A stretch of 64,000 bases of DNA, from contig JASBZK010000002.1 in NCBI GenBank assembly GCA_029983505.1, positions 28,637-92,636 on the forward strand, in the 5' to 3' direction. This DNA is from Porphyromonas sp. (lineage in GTDB: Bacteria; Bacteroidota; Bacteroidia; Bacteroidales; Porphyromonadaceae). The position numbers and the translations under genes are program-made. Of the stretch, positions 49,903-59,348 are shown piece by piece (position 1 is the first letter of the stretch; every line of letters starts with the position of its first letter). The notes below the pieces were generated by a model. That model did not search any database and was not told the origin of the DNA. It saw only the letters and a program-made list of their open reading frames with translations.

Positions 49903-51477
49903 ATGCAAAACGTTTACGATTACGTCGTGATAGGAGGCGGCTTAGCCGGCCTCTGCACCGCCCACTATCTTTCCAAAAGCGGAGGCAAAGTGGCTCTCGT
50001 CGCCAAAAGCGAGATCACAGACAGCAACTCCTACCACGCCCAAGGCGGTATGGCCGCCGTCTGGAGCGACGACGACACCTCCCGGGAGCATTACGAGGAC
50101 ACTATGGAGGCCGGCGCCTACCTCAACGACCCATCCGCCGTCACGATACTCACGGATGAGGCACCCAAGCGAATCGAAGAGCTGATCGAGCTCGGTATGA
50201 AGTTCGACACGGCAGGAGGTAAAATCTCCCTCGGGCTCGAAGGGGGACACCATCACCACCGCATCCTCCACGCCGGAGGCGATGCCACGGGGCAGAAAGT
50301 CACTTCGTTTATGATCGGCATCGTGAGGGGAGACGCCAATATCGACATCCTCGACCACCATCTCTTTTTCGACCTCATCACGGACGACGGCACGCCCCCG
50401 AGGGTAATCGGGGCGCGTACCATCGACCGGGACACGAATAAGGAAGAGGACTTCGTCGCTCGTGCGGTCGTCCTCGCCACGGGCGGATACGGTGCGCTCT
50501 ACGCCCCCACAACCAATCCCCAATCCGCCAAAGGGGACGGCATCATCGCCGCATACCGCGCGGGGGCGACACTGAGGGATCTCGAATTCGTACAATTTCA
50601 CCCCACTGCCCTTTCCGCAGCCGGAGCCCCCGCTTTCCTCATCTCGGAAGCGGTCCGTGGAGAAGGTGCCTACCTCCTGAACCGCCAAGGGAAGCGCTTC
50701 ATGCTCGGACGTCATCCGCTGGCCGAACTGGCTCCGAGGGACATCGTGGCGCGTGAGATCTTTCTCGAGATGCAGAGAGAGGGCTCTTCGTCCGTCCGGC
50801 TCTCTCTCAGACACCTCGACCCGGATCGTGTCCGGATGAGGTTCCCGACGATCTCGGAGTACCTCTCTTCCATCGGCATCGATATGACGGAAGAGATCCC
50901 GGTGGCACCTGCGGCACATTACGCGATGGGCGGCATCCTTGCCGATCTCTACGGGCGCACGACGCTCAAAGGACTCTATACCGTCGGGGAAGCGGCATCC
51001 ACAGGCGTGATGGGTGCCAATAGACTTGCGTCCAATTCGCTCGTGGAGTGTACCGTCTTCTCTAAGCGCATCGCCGAAGCGGTCCGGAGCGACGAGCTTC
51101 GGGAGCCTGTCCCTGCCACCCCTTGCGTCACGGACTTTGCGCCCGGTGAGCCGGACGACATCTCCGGAGTAGAAGAGCGTCTGGGAAATTTGATGAGCCA
51201 AAAAGTAGGCATTCTCCGCTCTGAGCGGGAACTGAAGGAGGCCTTATCCGATGTCGCAGCACTCCGTAAAGAGTTGGAAAACCTTCGCTCCGCACAAGCG
51301 TATATGCAGCGGGGACGGCTCGACCTCGCGGAGCTTGTCATCCGCTCCGCCCTCGCCCGCGACGAAAGCCGAGGCAGCCATTACAGAACAGATTTCCCCG
51401 AGATGCGCCCCCTTGGGGAGGCGTACCATACCCTCGTTTCAAAAGACACAGACCTCACGCACATACCCCTCTTATGA
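49903..51477 (+). CDS. nadB: L-aspartate oxidase
   Basis: First step of de novo NAD synthesis: oxidises L-aspartate to iminoaspartate. 524 residues: FAD-binding VIGGGLAGLCTAHYLSKSG, NSYHAQGGMAAVW, HHHHRILHAGGDATGQ, LATGGYGALYAPTTNP, EFVQFHPTAL and the C-terminal FAD segment VGEAASTGVMGANRLASNSL. Full length with a helical C-terminal domain. First gene of a nadB-nadC-nadA operon. In anaerobes fumarate can serve as the electron acceptor. Confidence 0.96.
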   Translation: MQNVYDYVVIGGGLAGLCTAHYLSKSGGKVALVAKSEITDSNSYHAQGGMAAVWSDDDTSREHYEDTMEAGAYLNDPSAVTILTDEAPKRIEELIELGMKFDTAGGKISLGLEGGHHHHRILHAGGDATGQKVTSFMIGIVRGDANIDILDHHLFFDLITDDGTPPRVIGARTIDRDTNKEEDFVARAVVLATGGYGALYAPTTNPQSAKGDGIIAAYRAGATLRDLEFVQFHPTALSAAGAPAFLISEAVRGEGAYLLNRQGKRFMLGRHPLAELAPRDIVAREIFLEMQREGSSSVRLSLRHLDPDRVRMRFPTISEYLSSIGIDMTEEIPVAPAAHYAMGGILADLYGRTTLKGLYTVGEAASTGVMGANRLASNSLVECTVFSKRIAEAVRSDELREPVPATPCVTDFAPGEPDDISGVEERLGNLMSQKVGILRSERELKEALSDVAALRKELENLRSAQAYMQRGRLDLAELVIRSALARDESRGSHYRTDFPEMRPLGEAYHTLVSKDTDLTHIPLL

Positions 51478-52346
51478 TCAAAAATCTCGAAGCCGAAGAC
51501 CGGCTCAAAACGCTCATAGATATGGCCTTTGCCGAAGACCTCGGCACGGGAGACCTTGCTACGCAGGTCATTTTTCCGGAATCTCGGAAGGCAGAAGCCT
51601 ACCTCATCGCTAAAGCCGACGGGGTCATATCCGGTCTCGAAATCGCCAAGATGGTACTCGAACACTTCGGTCCCCTCGAAGACTTTACCCCGCACGTGAA
51701 AGATGGAGATCGCGTCACTAAGGGGCAAAAAATCCTCGACTTCAGAGGAGACTATGCCCATCTGCTCTCCTCGGAACGCATTATGCTCAACTTCCTTCAG
51801 AGAATGAGCGGCATCGCCACCGCCACACGCCACTATGTCGACCTCCTCAGTGGCACCCGTACCCGCATCCTCGACACCCGTAAGACGCTGCCCGGACACC
51901 GCTACACCGACAAGATGGCAGTCCTGCACGGCGGAGGTATGAACCACCGTATGGGGCTCTATGATATGTGCCTCCTCAAAGACAACCACATCACCGTCTC
52001 CGGCGGAGTGCGGCAGGCCATCAAAGCCGCGAGAGCCGGTCTGCCTGTTTCGGTGAAGATTGAGATTGAGACAGAGACACTCCCTCAGGTGAAAGAAGCC
52101 CTTGACGCCGGAGCCGACATCATTATGCTCGACAATATGGACATCCCGACGATGCGGCGCGCCGTGGAAATGATCTCCGGCAGAGCCAAGACCGAGGCCT
52201 CGGGCAACATCACAAGCGACAACATCGCCCAAATAGCCCGAGAAACCGGTGTGGACTTTATCTCGAGCGGTGCCCTCACCCACTCCGTAAAGGCGCTTGA
52301 CATCAGTATGAAGTTCACGAAAACCTCCGACTTGCAGACAAAATAA
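51474..52346 (+). CDS. nadC: Nicotinate-nucleotide pyrophosphorylase (carboxylating)
   Basis: Converts quinolinate and PRPP to nicotinate mononucleotide. 290 residues: N-terminal AFAEDLGTGDLATQVIFPES, then LNFLQRMSGIATATRHYVD, LDTRKTLPGHRYTDKMAVLH with GGGMNHRMGLYDMCLLKDNH (catalytic Lys and His), and the barrel strands IMLDNM and EASGNITSDNIAQIARETGV. Overlaps nadB by ATGA and is followed by nadA after 16 bases. Confidence 0.96.
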   Translation: MIKNLEAEDRLKTLIDMAFAEDLGTGDLATQVIFPESRKAEAYLIAKADGVISGLEIAKMVLEHFGPLEDFTPHVKDGDRVTKGQKILDFRGDYAHLLSSERIMLNFLQRMSGIATATRHYVDLLSGTRTRILDTRKTLPGHRYTDKMAVLHGGGMNHRMGLYDMCLLKDNHITVSGGVRQAIKAARAGLPVSVKIEIETETLPQVKEALDAGADIIMLDNMDIPTMRRAVEMISGRAKTEASGNITSDNIAQIARETGVDFISSGALTHSVKALDISMKFTKTSDLQTK

Positions 52347-52362
52347 ATAATCCAGGAGATAT

Positions 52363-53301
52363 ATGGAAAATCACGATACCAAAAAGATTTCGGAAGAAAT
52401 AAACCGGCTCAAAAAAGAGCGCAACGCAGTCCTCCTCTGCCACTACTATCAATCCGCAGAAATCCAAAAAGTCGCGGACTTCCTCGGCGATTCCCTCGAG
52501 CTCTCGCGCAAAGCCAAAGAGACCGATGCAGACATCATTCTCTTTGCCGGCGTACACTTTATGGCTGAGACGGCGAGCATCCTCTCTCCCGACAAAAAAG
52601 TCCTCATCCCCGTACCCGGTGCCGGGTGTACCCTCGCCGACAGCATCACGGCAGAGGACCTCCGCAAGTGGAAAGCCCGTCACGAAGACGGTCTGGTGGT
52701 CAGCTACGTCAATACGTCTGCCGAAGTCAAAGCCGAGACGGACTACTGCGTCACGAGCGCCAACGCCGTGAAGATCGTCTCCCTCCTCCCCAAAGACCGC
52801 CCCATCCTCTTCTGCCCGGACAGGTACCTCGGCCGGCACATCCAAGCTGTCACCGGCAGAGAACTCGAGCTCTGGCCGGGGGCATGCTACATCCACAAAG
52901 AGATGGACGGAAAACTCGTCAAAGAGGCACTGAAAGCGTACCCCGCGCCTGTCGAACTGCTGATCCACCCCGAGACTGTCGCTGCTTCCGATCCCGACAT
53001 CCTCTCGAACCCGAGGTGCATCATCGGCTCCACTTCCACGATCATTAAAAGGCCCGCCATCTCGGGTCTCGACACCTACATAGTAGGCACCGAGATCGGC
53101 ATCATTACGGAGCTCGAACGGCGCTATCCGGATAAAAAGTTCGTCCCCCTCACTGAAGGATGCGTCTGCAAGTATATGCGCAAAATCTCCCTCCGGAATA
53201 TCCTCGAAGCCCTTCGGGACGAGAAATACGAAGTCAAAGTACCCGACGAAATTCGCGAGCGGGCCATCGTCCCGATCGAGCGGATGCTCTCGATGAGCTG
53301 A
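52363..53301 (+). CDS. nadA: Quinolinate synthase A
   Basis: Condenses iminoaspartate with dihydroxyacetone phosphate to quinolinate on a 4Fe-4S cluster. 312 residues: AVLLCHYYQSAEIQKVADFL, GDSLELSRKA, FAGVHFMAETA, and the three expected cluster cysteines in ETDYCVTSANA, LWPGACYIH and LTEGCVCKYM. Its length is that of the common NadA type. Last gene of the nadBCA operon. Confidence 0.96.
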   Translation: MENHDTKKISEEINRLKKERNAVLLCHYYQSAEIQKVADFLGDSLELSRKAKETDADIILFAGVHFMAETASILSPDKKVLIPVPGAGCTLADSITAEDLRKWKARHEDGLVVSYVNTSAEVKAETDYCVTSANAVKIVSLLPKDRPILFCPDRYLGRHIQAVTGRELELWPGACYIHKEMDGKLVKEALKAYPAPVELLIHPETVAASDPDILSNPRCIIGSTSTIIKRPAISGLDTYIVGTEIGIITELERRYPDKKFVPLTEGCVCKYMRKISLRNILEALRDEKYEVKVPDEIRERAIVPIERMLSMS

Positions 53302-53331
53302 AAAGAGGGATATTTATTCAACAATTATAGC

Positions 53332-53339
53332 TACTTTTG
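53332..53339 (+). promoter_or_regulatory. -7 box (TACTTTTG) for the small membrane protein gene
   Basis: TACTTTTG followed by CAAAA, 34 bases before the ATG at 53373. No clear -33 TTG. Confidence 0.5.
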
Positions 53340-53372
53340 CAAAAAGAACGGAGAAGAACAGAACTGTCACCT

Positions 53373-53651
53373 ATGAACGGTCCAAGTCCTAAATTTTGGG
53401 TCATACTCAAGCGAACTATGCTTTTGCTCGCCGCACTCTCACTGGTAGCGGCGGTGGTGCTTTATCTCACGCTGACGGGACTCCAGAAGACGTTCTTTTC
53501 GCTCTGCGCTCTCATCATAGGCGCAAACTTCCTCTTTATTTACTCTTTCGTCCGGCTTAATGACAGCAAGCGCCCCGGTTCTGAGGCGTTTGGCAGTCGT
53601 CTGCACAACCAAAAGGACGAGAGACCGAATCGCCCATTTTTACAAAAATAA
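53373..53651 (+). CDS. Small two-span membrane protein
   Basis: 92 residues from ATG 53373; a 12-codon longer frame upstream lies across the -7 box and is unlikely. Two hydrophobic helices (about 13-35, TMLLLAALSLVAAVVLYLTL, and 42-60, FFSLCALIIGANFLFIYSF) are separated by a short loop, with a polar C-terminal tail. I do not recognise the family. It is 11 bases upstream of pfp, so the two are probably co-transcribed. Confidence 0.6.
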   Translation: MNGPSPKFWVILKRTMLLLAALSLVAAVVLYLTLTGLQKTFFSLCALIIGANFLFIYSFVRLNDSKRPGSEAFGSRLHNQKDERPNRPFLQK

Positions 53652-53662
53652 CGACATACACC

Positions 53663-55306
53663 ATGAAGATCAGCCCCCTGCAAGAAGCACGCGCCAAATA
53701 CCAACCCAAGATGCCCGAGATCCTCTCCGGCGAACTGCACACCTCAGACGGAGCTCCGACAGAGTCCGTTTCCGACCAAGAAGAGATTAAGAAACTCTTC
53801 CCGAATACCTACGGTCTTCCTTTGGTCACGTTTGAGAAGGGGAAAGGTACCGGAAGCGTGCATCCGCTGAACGTGGGTGTCATCCTCTCCGGCGGACAAG
53901 CGCCCGGCGGACACAACGTCATCAGCGGACTCTTTGACGGTATCAAGCAGATACACCGAGACAGCCGCCTCTTCGGATTCCTTATGGGACCGGGCGGTCT
54001 CGTGGATCACAAATACATCGAGCTGACAAGCGATATCATTGACGAATACCGCAATACGGGAGGCTTCGACATCATCGGATCGGGTCGCACCAAACTCGAG
54101 ACCAAGGAGCAGTTCGACAAAGGGCTGACCATACTCCGCGAGCTCGGCATCTCTGCCCTCGTCATCATCGGGGGAGACGACTCCAATACAAATGCCTGCG
54201 TCCTCGCCGAGTACTACAAGAAGATAGATGCCGGCGTGCAGGTCATCGGGTGCCCGAAGACGATCGACGGAGACCTCAAAAACGCTCAGATAGAGACCTC
54301 TTTCGGCTTTGATACAGCGACAAAAGTCTACTCCGAGATGATCGGCAACATACAGCGCGACTGCAACTCGGCCCGCAAGTACTGGCACTTCATCAAGCTG
54401 ATGGGACGCTCGGCAAGCCACATCGCACTCGAGTGCGCCCTCAAGACCCAGCCCAATATCGCCATCATCAGCGAGGAAGTCGAGGCAAAAAACCAATCCC
54501 TGGACGACATCGTGACCTACATCGCCGGGGTCGTGGCTGACCGCGCCGCAGAGGGCAACAACTTCGGTACCGTACTTATCCCCGAGGGACTGATCGAATT
54601 CGTCCCCGCGATGCGCCTCCTCATTGCCGAGCTCAACGACCTCCTTGCAAAAGAGGGCGAAGCGTTCTCCGAGACGGGTAAGGACGAACAGCTCGAATTC
54701 ATTGCAAGCCGTCTCTCTGCCGAAAACGCAGCCATCTTCCACTCTCTTCCCGAGACTGTTGCCCGCCAGCTCGCAGCTGAGCGCGACCCCCACGGCAACG
54801 TCCAAGTCTCTCTCATTGAGACCGAAAAACTCCTCTCCGGTATGGTTGCTGCGAAGCTCGCCGAATGGAAGAAAGCGGGTAAGTACACGGGCAAATTTGC
54901 CACCCAGCACCACTTCTTCGGCTACGAAGGACGCTGTGCAGCCCCGTCCAACTTCGACGCCGACTACTGCTACACCCTCGGTTACACAGCCGCTCAGCTC
55001 ATCTCGTCCGGCAAGACCGGCTATATGAGCTCCGTACGGAACCTTACCAAGAATGTGACGGAGTGGATCCCCGGCGGAATCCCCATCACCATGATGATGA
55101 ATATCGAGCGCCGCCACGGCGAGCTTAAGCCGGTTATCAAGAAAGCACTCGTGGAGCTTGACGGGATGCCCTTCAAGGCTTTTGAGGAAAATAGGGGCAA
55201 GTGGGCACGAGAGACGAGCTACATCTACCCCGGTCCCATCCAGTACTTCGGTCCCTCCGAAGTCTGCGACCAGACCACGTCCACCCTCCTCCTCGAGCAC
55301 CTCTGA
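53663..55306 (+). CDS. pfp: Pyrophosphate--fructose-6-phosphate 1-phosphotransferase
   Basis: 547 residues of the long, plant-like PPi-dependent phosphofructokinase group. Motifs: VGVILSGGQAPGGHNVISGL, FLMGPGGLVDHKY, VIIGGDDSNTNACVLAEYY (the GGDDS form marks pyrophosphate use; ATP enzymes have GGDGS), CPKTIDGDLKN with the catalytic Asp, and LMGRSASHIALECAL. It interconverts fructose 6-phosphate and fructose 1,6-bisphosphate reversibly, saving ATP in anaerobic glycolysis. Confidence 0.95.
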   Translation: MKISPLQEARAKYQPKMPEILSGELHTSDGAPTESVSDQEEIKKLFPNTYGLPLVTFEKGKGTGSVHPLNVGVILSGGQAPGGHNVISGLFDGIKQIHRDSRLFGFLMGPGGLVDHKYIELTSDIIDEYRNTGGFDIIGSGRTKLETKEQFDKGLTILRELGISALVIIGGDDSNTNACVLAEYYKKIDAGVQVIGCPKTIDGDLKNAQIETSFGFDTATKVYSEMIGNIQRDCNSARKYWHFIKLMGRSASHIALECALKTQPNIAIISEEVEAKNQSLDDIVTYIAGVVADRAAEGNNFGTVLIPEGLIEFVPAMRLLIAELNDLLAKEGEAFSETGKDEQLEFIASRLSAENAAIFHSLPETVARQLAAERDPHGNVQVSLIETEKLLSGMVAAKLAEWKKAGKYTGKFATQHHFFGYEGRCAAPSNFDADYCYTLGYTAAQLISSGKTGYMSSVRNLTKNVTEWIPGGIPITMMMNIERRHGELKPVIKKALVELDGMPFKAFEENRGKWARETSYIYPGPIQYFGPSEVCDQTTSTLLLEHL

Positions 55307-55629
55307 TATAGCTCTGTCTCATTACTACAGACGAGACACTCGACAAGGATTGCGCTGTAAGTGTATGGCACTTCCGGAGAAGATCCGGATATAGGGATAA
55401 GTCTCGAATAATATAGTCTTGCCGAGAAATTTAGACACATTTTGGTTCTCGGATCGAAGCGGGACTGATTAGTAAAATCGCTTTATCTGTGTGGGGAACA
55501 TAGTCGTCACCGCTATGGCTGAACTCTCGCATTGCGAATAGGGACTCCTTGCTCTGTATTATTGGCGTTTGTAAAAGCGTTTAATAAAGTCAGGCTAATT
55601 TTAAACTTATATATATATATATATAATCC
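55307..55629 (+). other. Long intergenic region before the surface-glycan locus
   Basis: 323 bases without a convincing gene. It holds a small hairpin (TCCGGA at 55373-55378 and 55384-55389), no 23-nt array and a (TA)9 tract at its end. TATCTGTG near 55486 is a near-match to a -7 box. The region is more A+T rich than earlier gaps and probably contains the locus promoter and a long leader. Confidence 0.5.
55608..55625 (+). repeat. (TA)9 dinucleotide repeat just before the dehydratase start codon
   Basis: Nine TA units at 55608-55625, then ATCC and the ATG at 55630. Such tracts change length by slippage. Placed 4 bases before the start codon, length changes would alter the leader and perhaps expression of the whole locus. 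Phase variation is inference. Confidence 0.85.
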
Positions 55630-57582
55630 ATGTACAAAAAAAGTAAGAACTTTAGTTTCTTTCGCCACAGTTTCGTAAGTCCGTGGATTATTCTGGCTTT
55701 CGATATTGCGTTAGGGGTGTTTTGCGCTGCAGTTTCGTACGCACTCGTCGCTTATTTCTTTGAGTCACTTGCCTTCAGTATAGACGGGTCTCTCATAGGA
55801 TTCTTTTTACTCGTGGCGCTCTCCACACTGATAAGCGACTTGATATTCAAGCCACACAAGCAGGTCTTTAGGTACAGTTCGCTCCGCATAGGGATGAAAC
55901 TGGGATTTGCGGTCTTGCTTAACACCGCTATAGTGGGTTTGGGTTACGCGCTTCTCTCCGGTATTTATGCAAGAGCCTTGACGGGGAAGGAATTGGGACT
56001 TTTTGTCACATTCTACCTCCTCCTGCTTTATATGTCTATGCTCCTGTTCAGGAGTTCGCTTGTCGTCTTGGCTCGCTATTTGGTAAAGAGTTCGGACACA
56101 CCGGTGATTGCAAAAAAACGGGTGTTTATCTACGGCATCAAGGAAGAGAGCGTCCGCTTGGCATCACTTCTTGATGAGGGGTATGAGTACTACCTTCAGG
56201 GCTATCTCACGCAGACGCCCAGTCAGGATGGTCACGAGATAGAGGGGAAACCCATCTTCTATATCGATGACGCCTCTATGATAGGACAACTCGCAAAGGC
56301 AAAAGGAGTGATCGGTGTGATCTTCCCCTCTAAAAGCGATTTCCTTGCAGAGCGGGAAAACTTTATCATAGAGTGCGAAAAGAGCGGACTGAACACCTAC
56401 CTCGGCACCGGCATCGGGCAGACGACTTCGGCTACCGTAATGAAAGAAGGAGTTCGACGGATAAAGATCGAGGACCTGCTCTTCCGGGACGTCATCAGCC
56501 AAAATAAAGACGAGATAGCGAAGCTCTACAAGGACAAGACGGTGATGGTCACGGGGGCTGCCGGCTCCATCGGATCAGAGCTCGCCAAGCAGATTGCATC
56601 GTTTGGCGCAAAGAAACTCATCCTATTTGAGTACGCAGAGACCGGCCTCTATGAGATACGGCTCTACCTTGAGCACTACTTCCCGGATCTTGATTTGGTC
56701 CCCAGGATCGGAGACATCCGACGCCGAGACATAGTAGAGCACGCGTTCCAAGAATTCCGACCCGACATCGTCCTCCACGCCGCTGCTTACAAACACGTGC
56801 CACTGATGGAGGAACACCCCTGTGAATCCGTCTACACCAACATCGTCGGCACCCAAAACGTCGCCGATATGGCGGTAAAGTACGGTGCAGAGCGTATGGT
56901 GATGATTTCCACAGACAAAGCAGTAAACCCCACTAACGTGATGGGGGCCTGCAAACGCGCCTGTGAAATCTATATCCAATCTATGGGCAAAGCCATTGAA
57001 GAAGGTCGTATGCAGGGGCGAACCATATTTGTAACCACACGCTTCGGCAACGTGCTCGGCTCCAACGGGTCGGTCATCTCACTCTTCAAAGACCAGATCG
57101 CATCCGGAGGCCCTGTCACAGTAACCCACCCCGACATAGTGCGCTACTTTATGAGCATACCCGAGGCCTGCAGTCTCGTACTTCAAGCGGGTGGACGTGC
57201 CAAAAAGACCCAAATCTTTGTCTCTGATATGGGGCAGAAGCACAAGATCGTGGATCTCGCCAAGCGGATGATTCAGCTTTCCGGCTTCGAACCCGACAAA
57301 GACATCAAAATAGTCTACACCGGACTCCGCCCCGGGGAGAAGTTGTATGAAGAAGTACTTGCGACGGAGGAAAACACCCTCAAGACCGATATGGACAAAA
57401 TCCGCATCGCACAAGTCTGGGACTTCGACTACGACGAAATCGCTCCCCTCTATGGCAAACTCAAAGAGACCTGCCTCACAGGCGATAACTTTGCCACCGT
57501 CGCCCTCCTCAAGGAACTCATCCCCGAGTACGTCTCCAATAACTCCATCTACGAGTCCCTCGACCACAAATCTCACCAGTAG
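55630..57582 (+). CDS. PglF/CapD/WbpM-type membrane nucleotide-sugar 4,6-dehydratase
   Basis: 650 residues. Four membrane helices (about 15-140), then a linker domain with CoA-binding-like fold (about 150-290), then the SDR catalytic domain (about 295-610): VMVTGAAGSIGSELAKQIAS, LHAAAYKHVPLMEEHP, and STDKAVNPTNVMGACKRACE. The Tyr of the usual SYK triad is Met (NVMGACK), as in WbpM and PglF. It dehydrates UDP-GlcNAc (probably) to the 4-keto-6-deoxy sugar, the first step towards bacillosamine- or quinovosamine-type sugars. First gene of the surface-glycan locus. Confidence 0.92.
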   Translation: MYKKSKNFSFFRHSFVSPWIILAFDIALGVFCAAVSYALVAYFFESLAFSIDGSLIGFFLLVALSTLISDLIFKPHKQVFRYSSLRIGMKLGFAVLLNTAIVGLGYALLSGIYARALTGKELGLFVTFYLLLLYMSMLLFRSSLVVLARYLVKSSDTPVIAKKRVFIYGIKEESVRLASLLDEGYEYYLQGYLTQTPSQDGHEIEGKPIFYIDDASMIGQLAKAKGVIGVIFPSKSDFLAERENFIIECEKSGLNTYLGTGIGQTTSATVMKEGVRRIKIEDLLFRDVISQNKDEIAKLYKDKTVMVTGAAGSIGSELAKQIASFGAKKLILFEYAETGLYEIRLYLEHYFPDLDLVPRIGDIRRRDIVEHAFQEFRPDIVLHAAAYKHVPLMEEHPCESVYTNIVGTQNVADMAVKYGAERMVMISTDKAVNPTNVMGACKRACEIYIQSMGKAIEEGRMQGRTIFVTTRFGNVLGSNGSVISLFKDQIASGGPVTVTHPDIVRYFMSIPEACSLVLQAGGRAKKTQIFVSDMGQKHKIVDLAKRMIQLSGFEPDKDIKIVYTGLRPGEKLYEEVLATEENTLKTDMDKIRIAQVWDFDYDEIAPLYGKLKETCLTGDNFATVALLKELIPEYVSNNSIYESLDHKSHQ

Positions 57583-57606
57583 AAAAACTGTAATATACCC
57601 AACCAG

Positions 57607-58668
57607 ATGGATTACATAGATATTGAAGGATACAAGTCTATAAAAAAGGCTCACGTTGAACTCTCCGAAATAAACATTTTGATCGGAGCAAATGGGAGTG
57701 GCAAAAGTAATTTCCTTTCGTTCTTTGAGTTCCTTGATCGCATTTACAATCAAAATCTCGTAGAGTATACCGCGTTAAGGGGCGGTATGGACAAGATCCT
57801 CCATAAAGGGAGAAAAGAGACACAAAAATTATCTTTCCATTTGGAATTCAGGAATGAATGTAATGGATACTCAGTCACTCTTGTTGCAGGGGACGAAACA
57901 TTTGTTGTCACAAAAGAGGAGCTAATTTTCGAAGGAATGCCTTGGGATATTGCGAAAAGTAGAAAAGAGGCAGCTATTAAATACGACCCGGCTTACAGAG
58001 GGAAATATGTCCTTAGGGACTTGAGTAGACTTAGAAAATACCATTTTCATGACACAAGTCGGAATTCGCCATTCACAAAATACAGCAGTATTGAAACTGA
58101 CACAAATTATTTTTATCAAGATGGAAGTAATACAGCAGCATTTCTGTATTCTATACGAGAGAAAAATCCGTTAGTTTACAAACGCATTCTATCTATAATA
58201 CAATCTGTTGCCCCTTTTATTTCTGACTTTTACTTAGAGCCTAATTCGTCTGGATTAATACAGCTTTTGTGGAAAAACAAAAATGACGATTTACTTTTGG
58301 GTCCGAATGACTTTTCGGATGGCACATTAAGATTTATTGCCTTGACCATTCTATTCCAACAGCCTAATTTACCAGACACCATAATCATAGACGAACCAGA
58401 ATTGGGATTGCATCCTTTTGCCATTGCTAAGCTATCCGGGCTAATGAAGTCTGCCGCAGCAAAGGGATGCCAGATAATTAGTGCCACACAGTCAAGTGAT
58501 CTGATTAACTATTTCCAACCCCAGAATATTCTCACTGTTAACAACATAAATGGAGAATCATTCTTTGAAAGGCTGAATGCAGATAAATTGCAAAGATGGT
58601 TAGACGATTATATGAGCATCGGAGATCTTTGGAAACAAAACATAATATTGAATGGTCAGCCTAAATAA
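57607..58668 (+). CDS. AAA/ABC-type ATPase (AAA_21), possible defence ATPase
   Basis: 353 residues. Walker A GANGSGKS (residues 27-34) directly after YIDIEGYKSIKKAHVEL, the opening typical of RecF/SMC-like AAA_15/AAA_21 ATPases. An ABC-signature-like segment FSDGTLRF (about 236-243), Walker B IIIDEPELGLHP (about 259-270) and SATQSSDLINYF follow. There is no long coiled coil and no C-terminal TOPRIM domain. The next gene is a DUF4276 protein, so the pair resembles two-gene ATPase plus TOPRIM-like defence systems such as PARIS or AbiL. Codon use and A+T content differ from flanking glycan genes, which suggests insertion. Confidence 0.85.
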   Translation: MDYIDIEGYKSIKKAHVELSEINILIGANGSGKSNFLSFFEFLDRIYNQNLVEYTALRGGMDKILHKGRKETQKLSFHLEFRNECNGYSVTLVAGDETFVVTKEELIFEGMPWDIAKSRKEAAIKYDPAYRGKYVLRDLSRLRKYHFHDTSRNSPFTKYSSIETDTNYFYQDGSNTAAFLYSIREKNPLVYKRILSIIQSVAPFISDFYLEPNSSGLIQLLWKNKNDDLLLGPNDFSDGTLRFIALTILFQQPNLPDTIIIDEPELGLHPFAIAKLSGLMKSAAAKGCQIISATQSSDLINYFQPQNILTVNNINGESFFERLNADKLQRWLDDYMSIGDLWKQNIILNGQPK

Positions 58669-58675
58669 TGTTGAG

Positions 58676-59344
58676 ATGAGACGATTAATAGTAGTGTGTG
58701 AGGGGCAGACAGAAAGAGAGTTTTGTAGCAACCTTTTAGGTCCATACCTGTTCGAAAAACTACAGGTAGTGGTGAATCAACCTATGATCAAGCAATCCAA
58801 CGGAGGCATTATTCCTTGGACGCAACTGAAAAAACAAATAACACAACATCTATCCGAGGGCGGACGACCTTTAGTCACAACGTTCATCGATTACTATGGG
58901 CTAAAACAACATTTAGAGTTTCCGAATTGGATGGAGACAAGAGACATTACGGATGTTTATGCACGAATAAAACAAATTGAAAGCGGTATGAATGTTGACA
59001 TAGAATCTAAGTACAGAGACTGTTTCATTCCCCATATCCAACCACACGAATACGAAGCACTTCTTTTTTGTCAACCGAGTGTATTCGAAGAGCTATTCTG
59101 CGAACAAGAACACCAGGACACAGAGCTTCTGGTAAGGACTATAAACGAATACAAAAACCCAGAATTAATAAACAACAGCTTTGAAACATCTCCTAGTCAC
59201 AGATTAGAGAGAATATTCCGTGGGTACGATAAAATACTCCATGGTATTCTTATTGCGGAAGCGATCGGGATTGAGACTATGAGAAAAACGGCTCTCAGCT
59301 TTGATAACTGGTTAAACCAGATTGAAGAAAAATTAGATAAATAA
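58676..59344 (+). CDS. DUF4276 (TOPRIM-like) protein, partner of the ATPase
   Basis: 222 residues from ATG 58676, where the conserved RRLIVVCEGQTEREFCSNLL begins; an ATG at 58652 would add eight residues and overlap the ATPase stop. CEGQTE supplies the first acidic residue of a TOPRIM-like site, VTTFIDYYGLK the second, and HIQPHEYEALLF and SPSHRLERIF are conserved family blocks. Such proteins are predicted nucleases or effectors activated by the neighbouring ATPase. Catalysis has not been shown to my knowledge for this family. A+T rich like the ATPase gene. Confidence 0.82.
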   Translation: MRRLIVVCEGQTEREFCSNLLGPYLFEKLQVVVNQPMIKQSNGGIIPWTQLKKQITQHLSEGGRPLVTTFIDYYGLKQHLEFPNWMETRDITDVYARIKQIESGMNVDIESKYRDCFIPHIQPHEYEALLFCQPSVFEELFCEQEHQDTELLVRTINEYKNPELINNSFETSPSHRLERIFRGYDKILHGILIAEAIGIETMRKTALSFDNWLNQIEEKLDK

Positions 59345-59348
59345 CTAA

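Noticed and set aside
53744..55300. A 518-codon open frame on the minus strand opposite pfp
   Set aside because: It is the antisense shadow of a well-conserved enzyme, with no recognisable domains. The G+C-rich codon use of this genome leaves long antisense frames open, as also at 49942-51201, 19559-20866 and 10282-11421.
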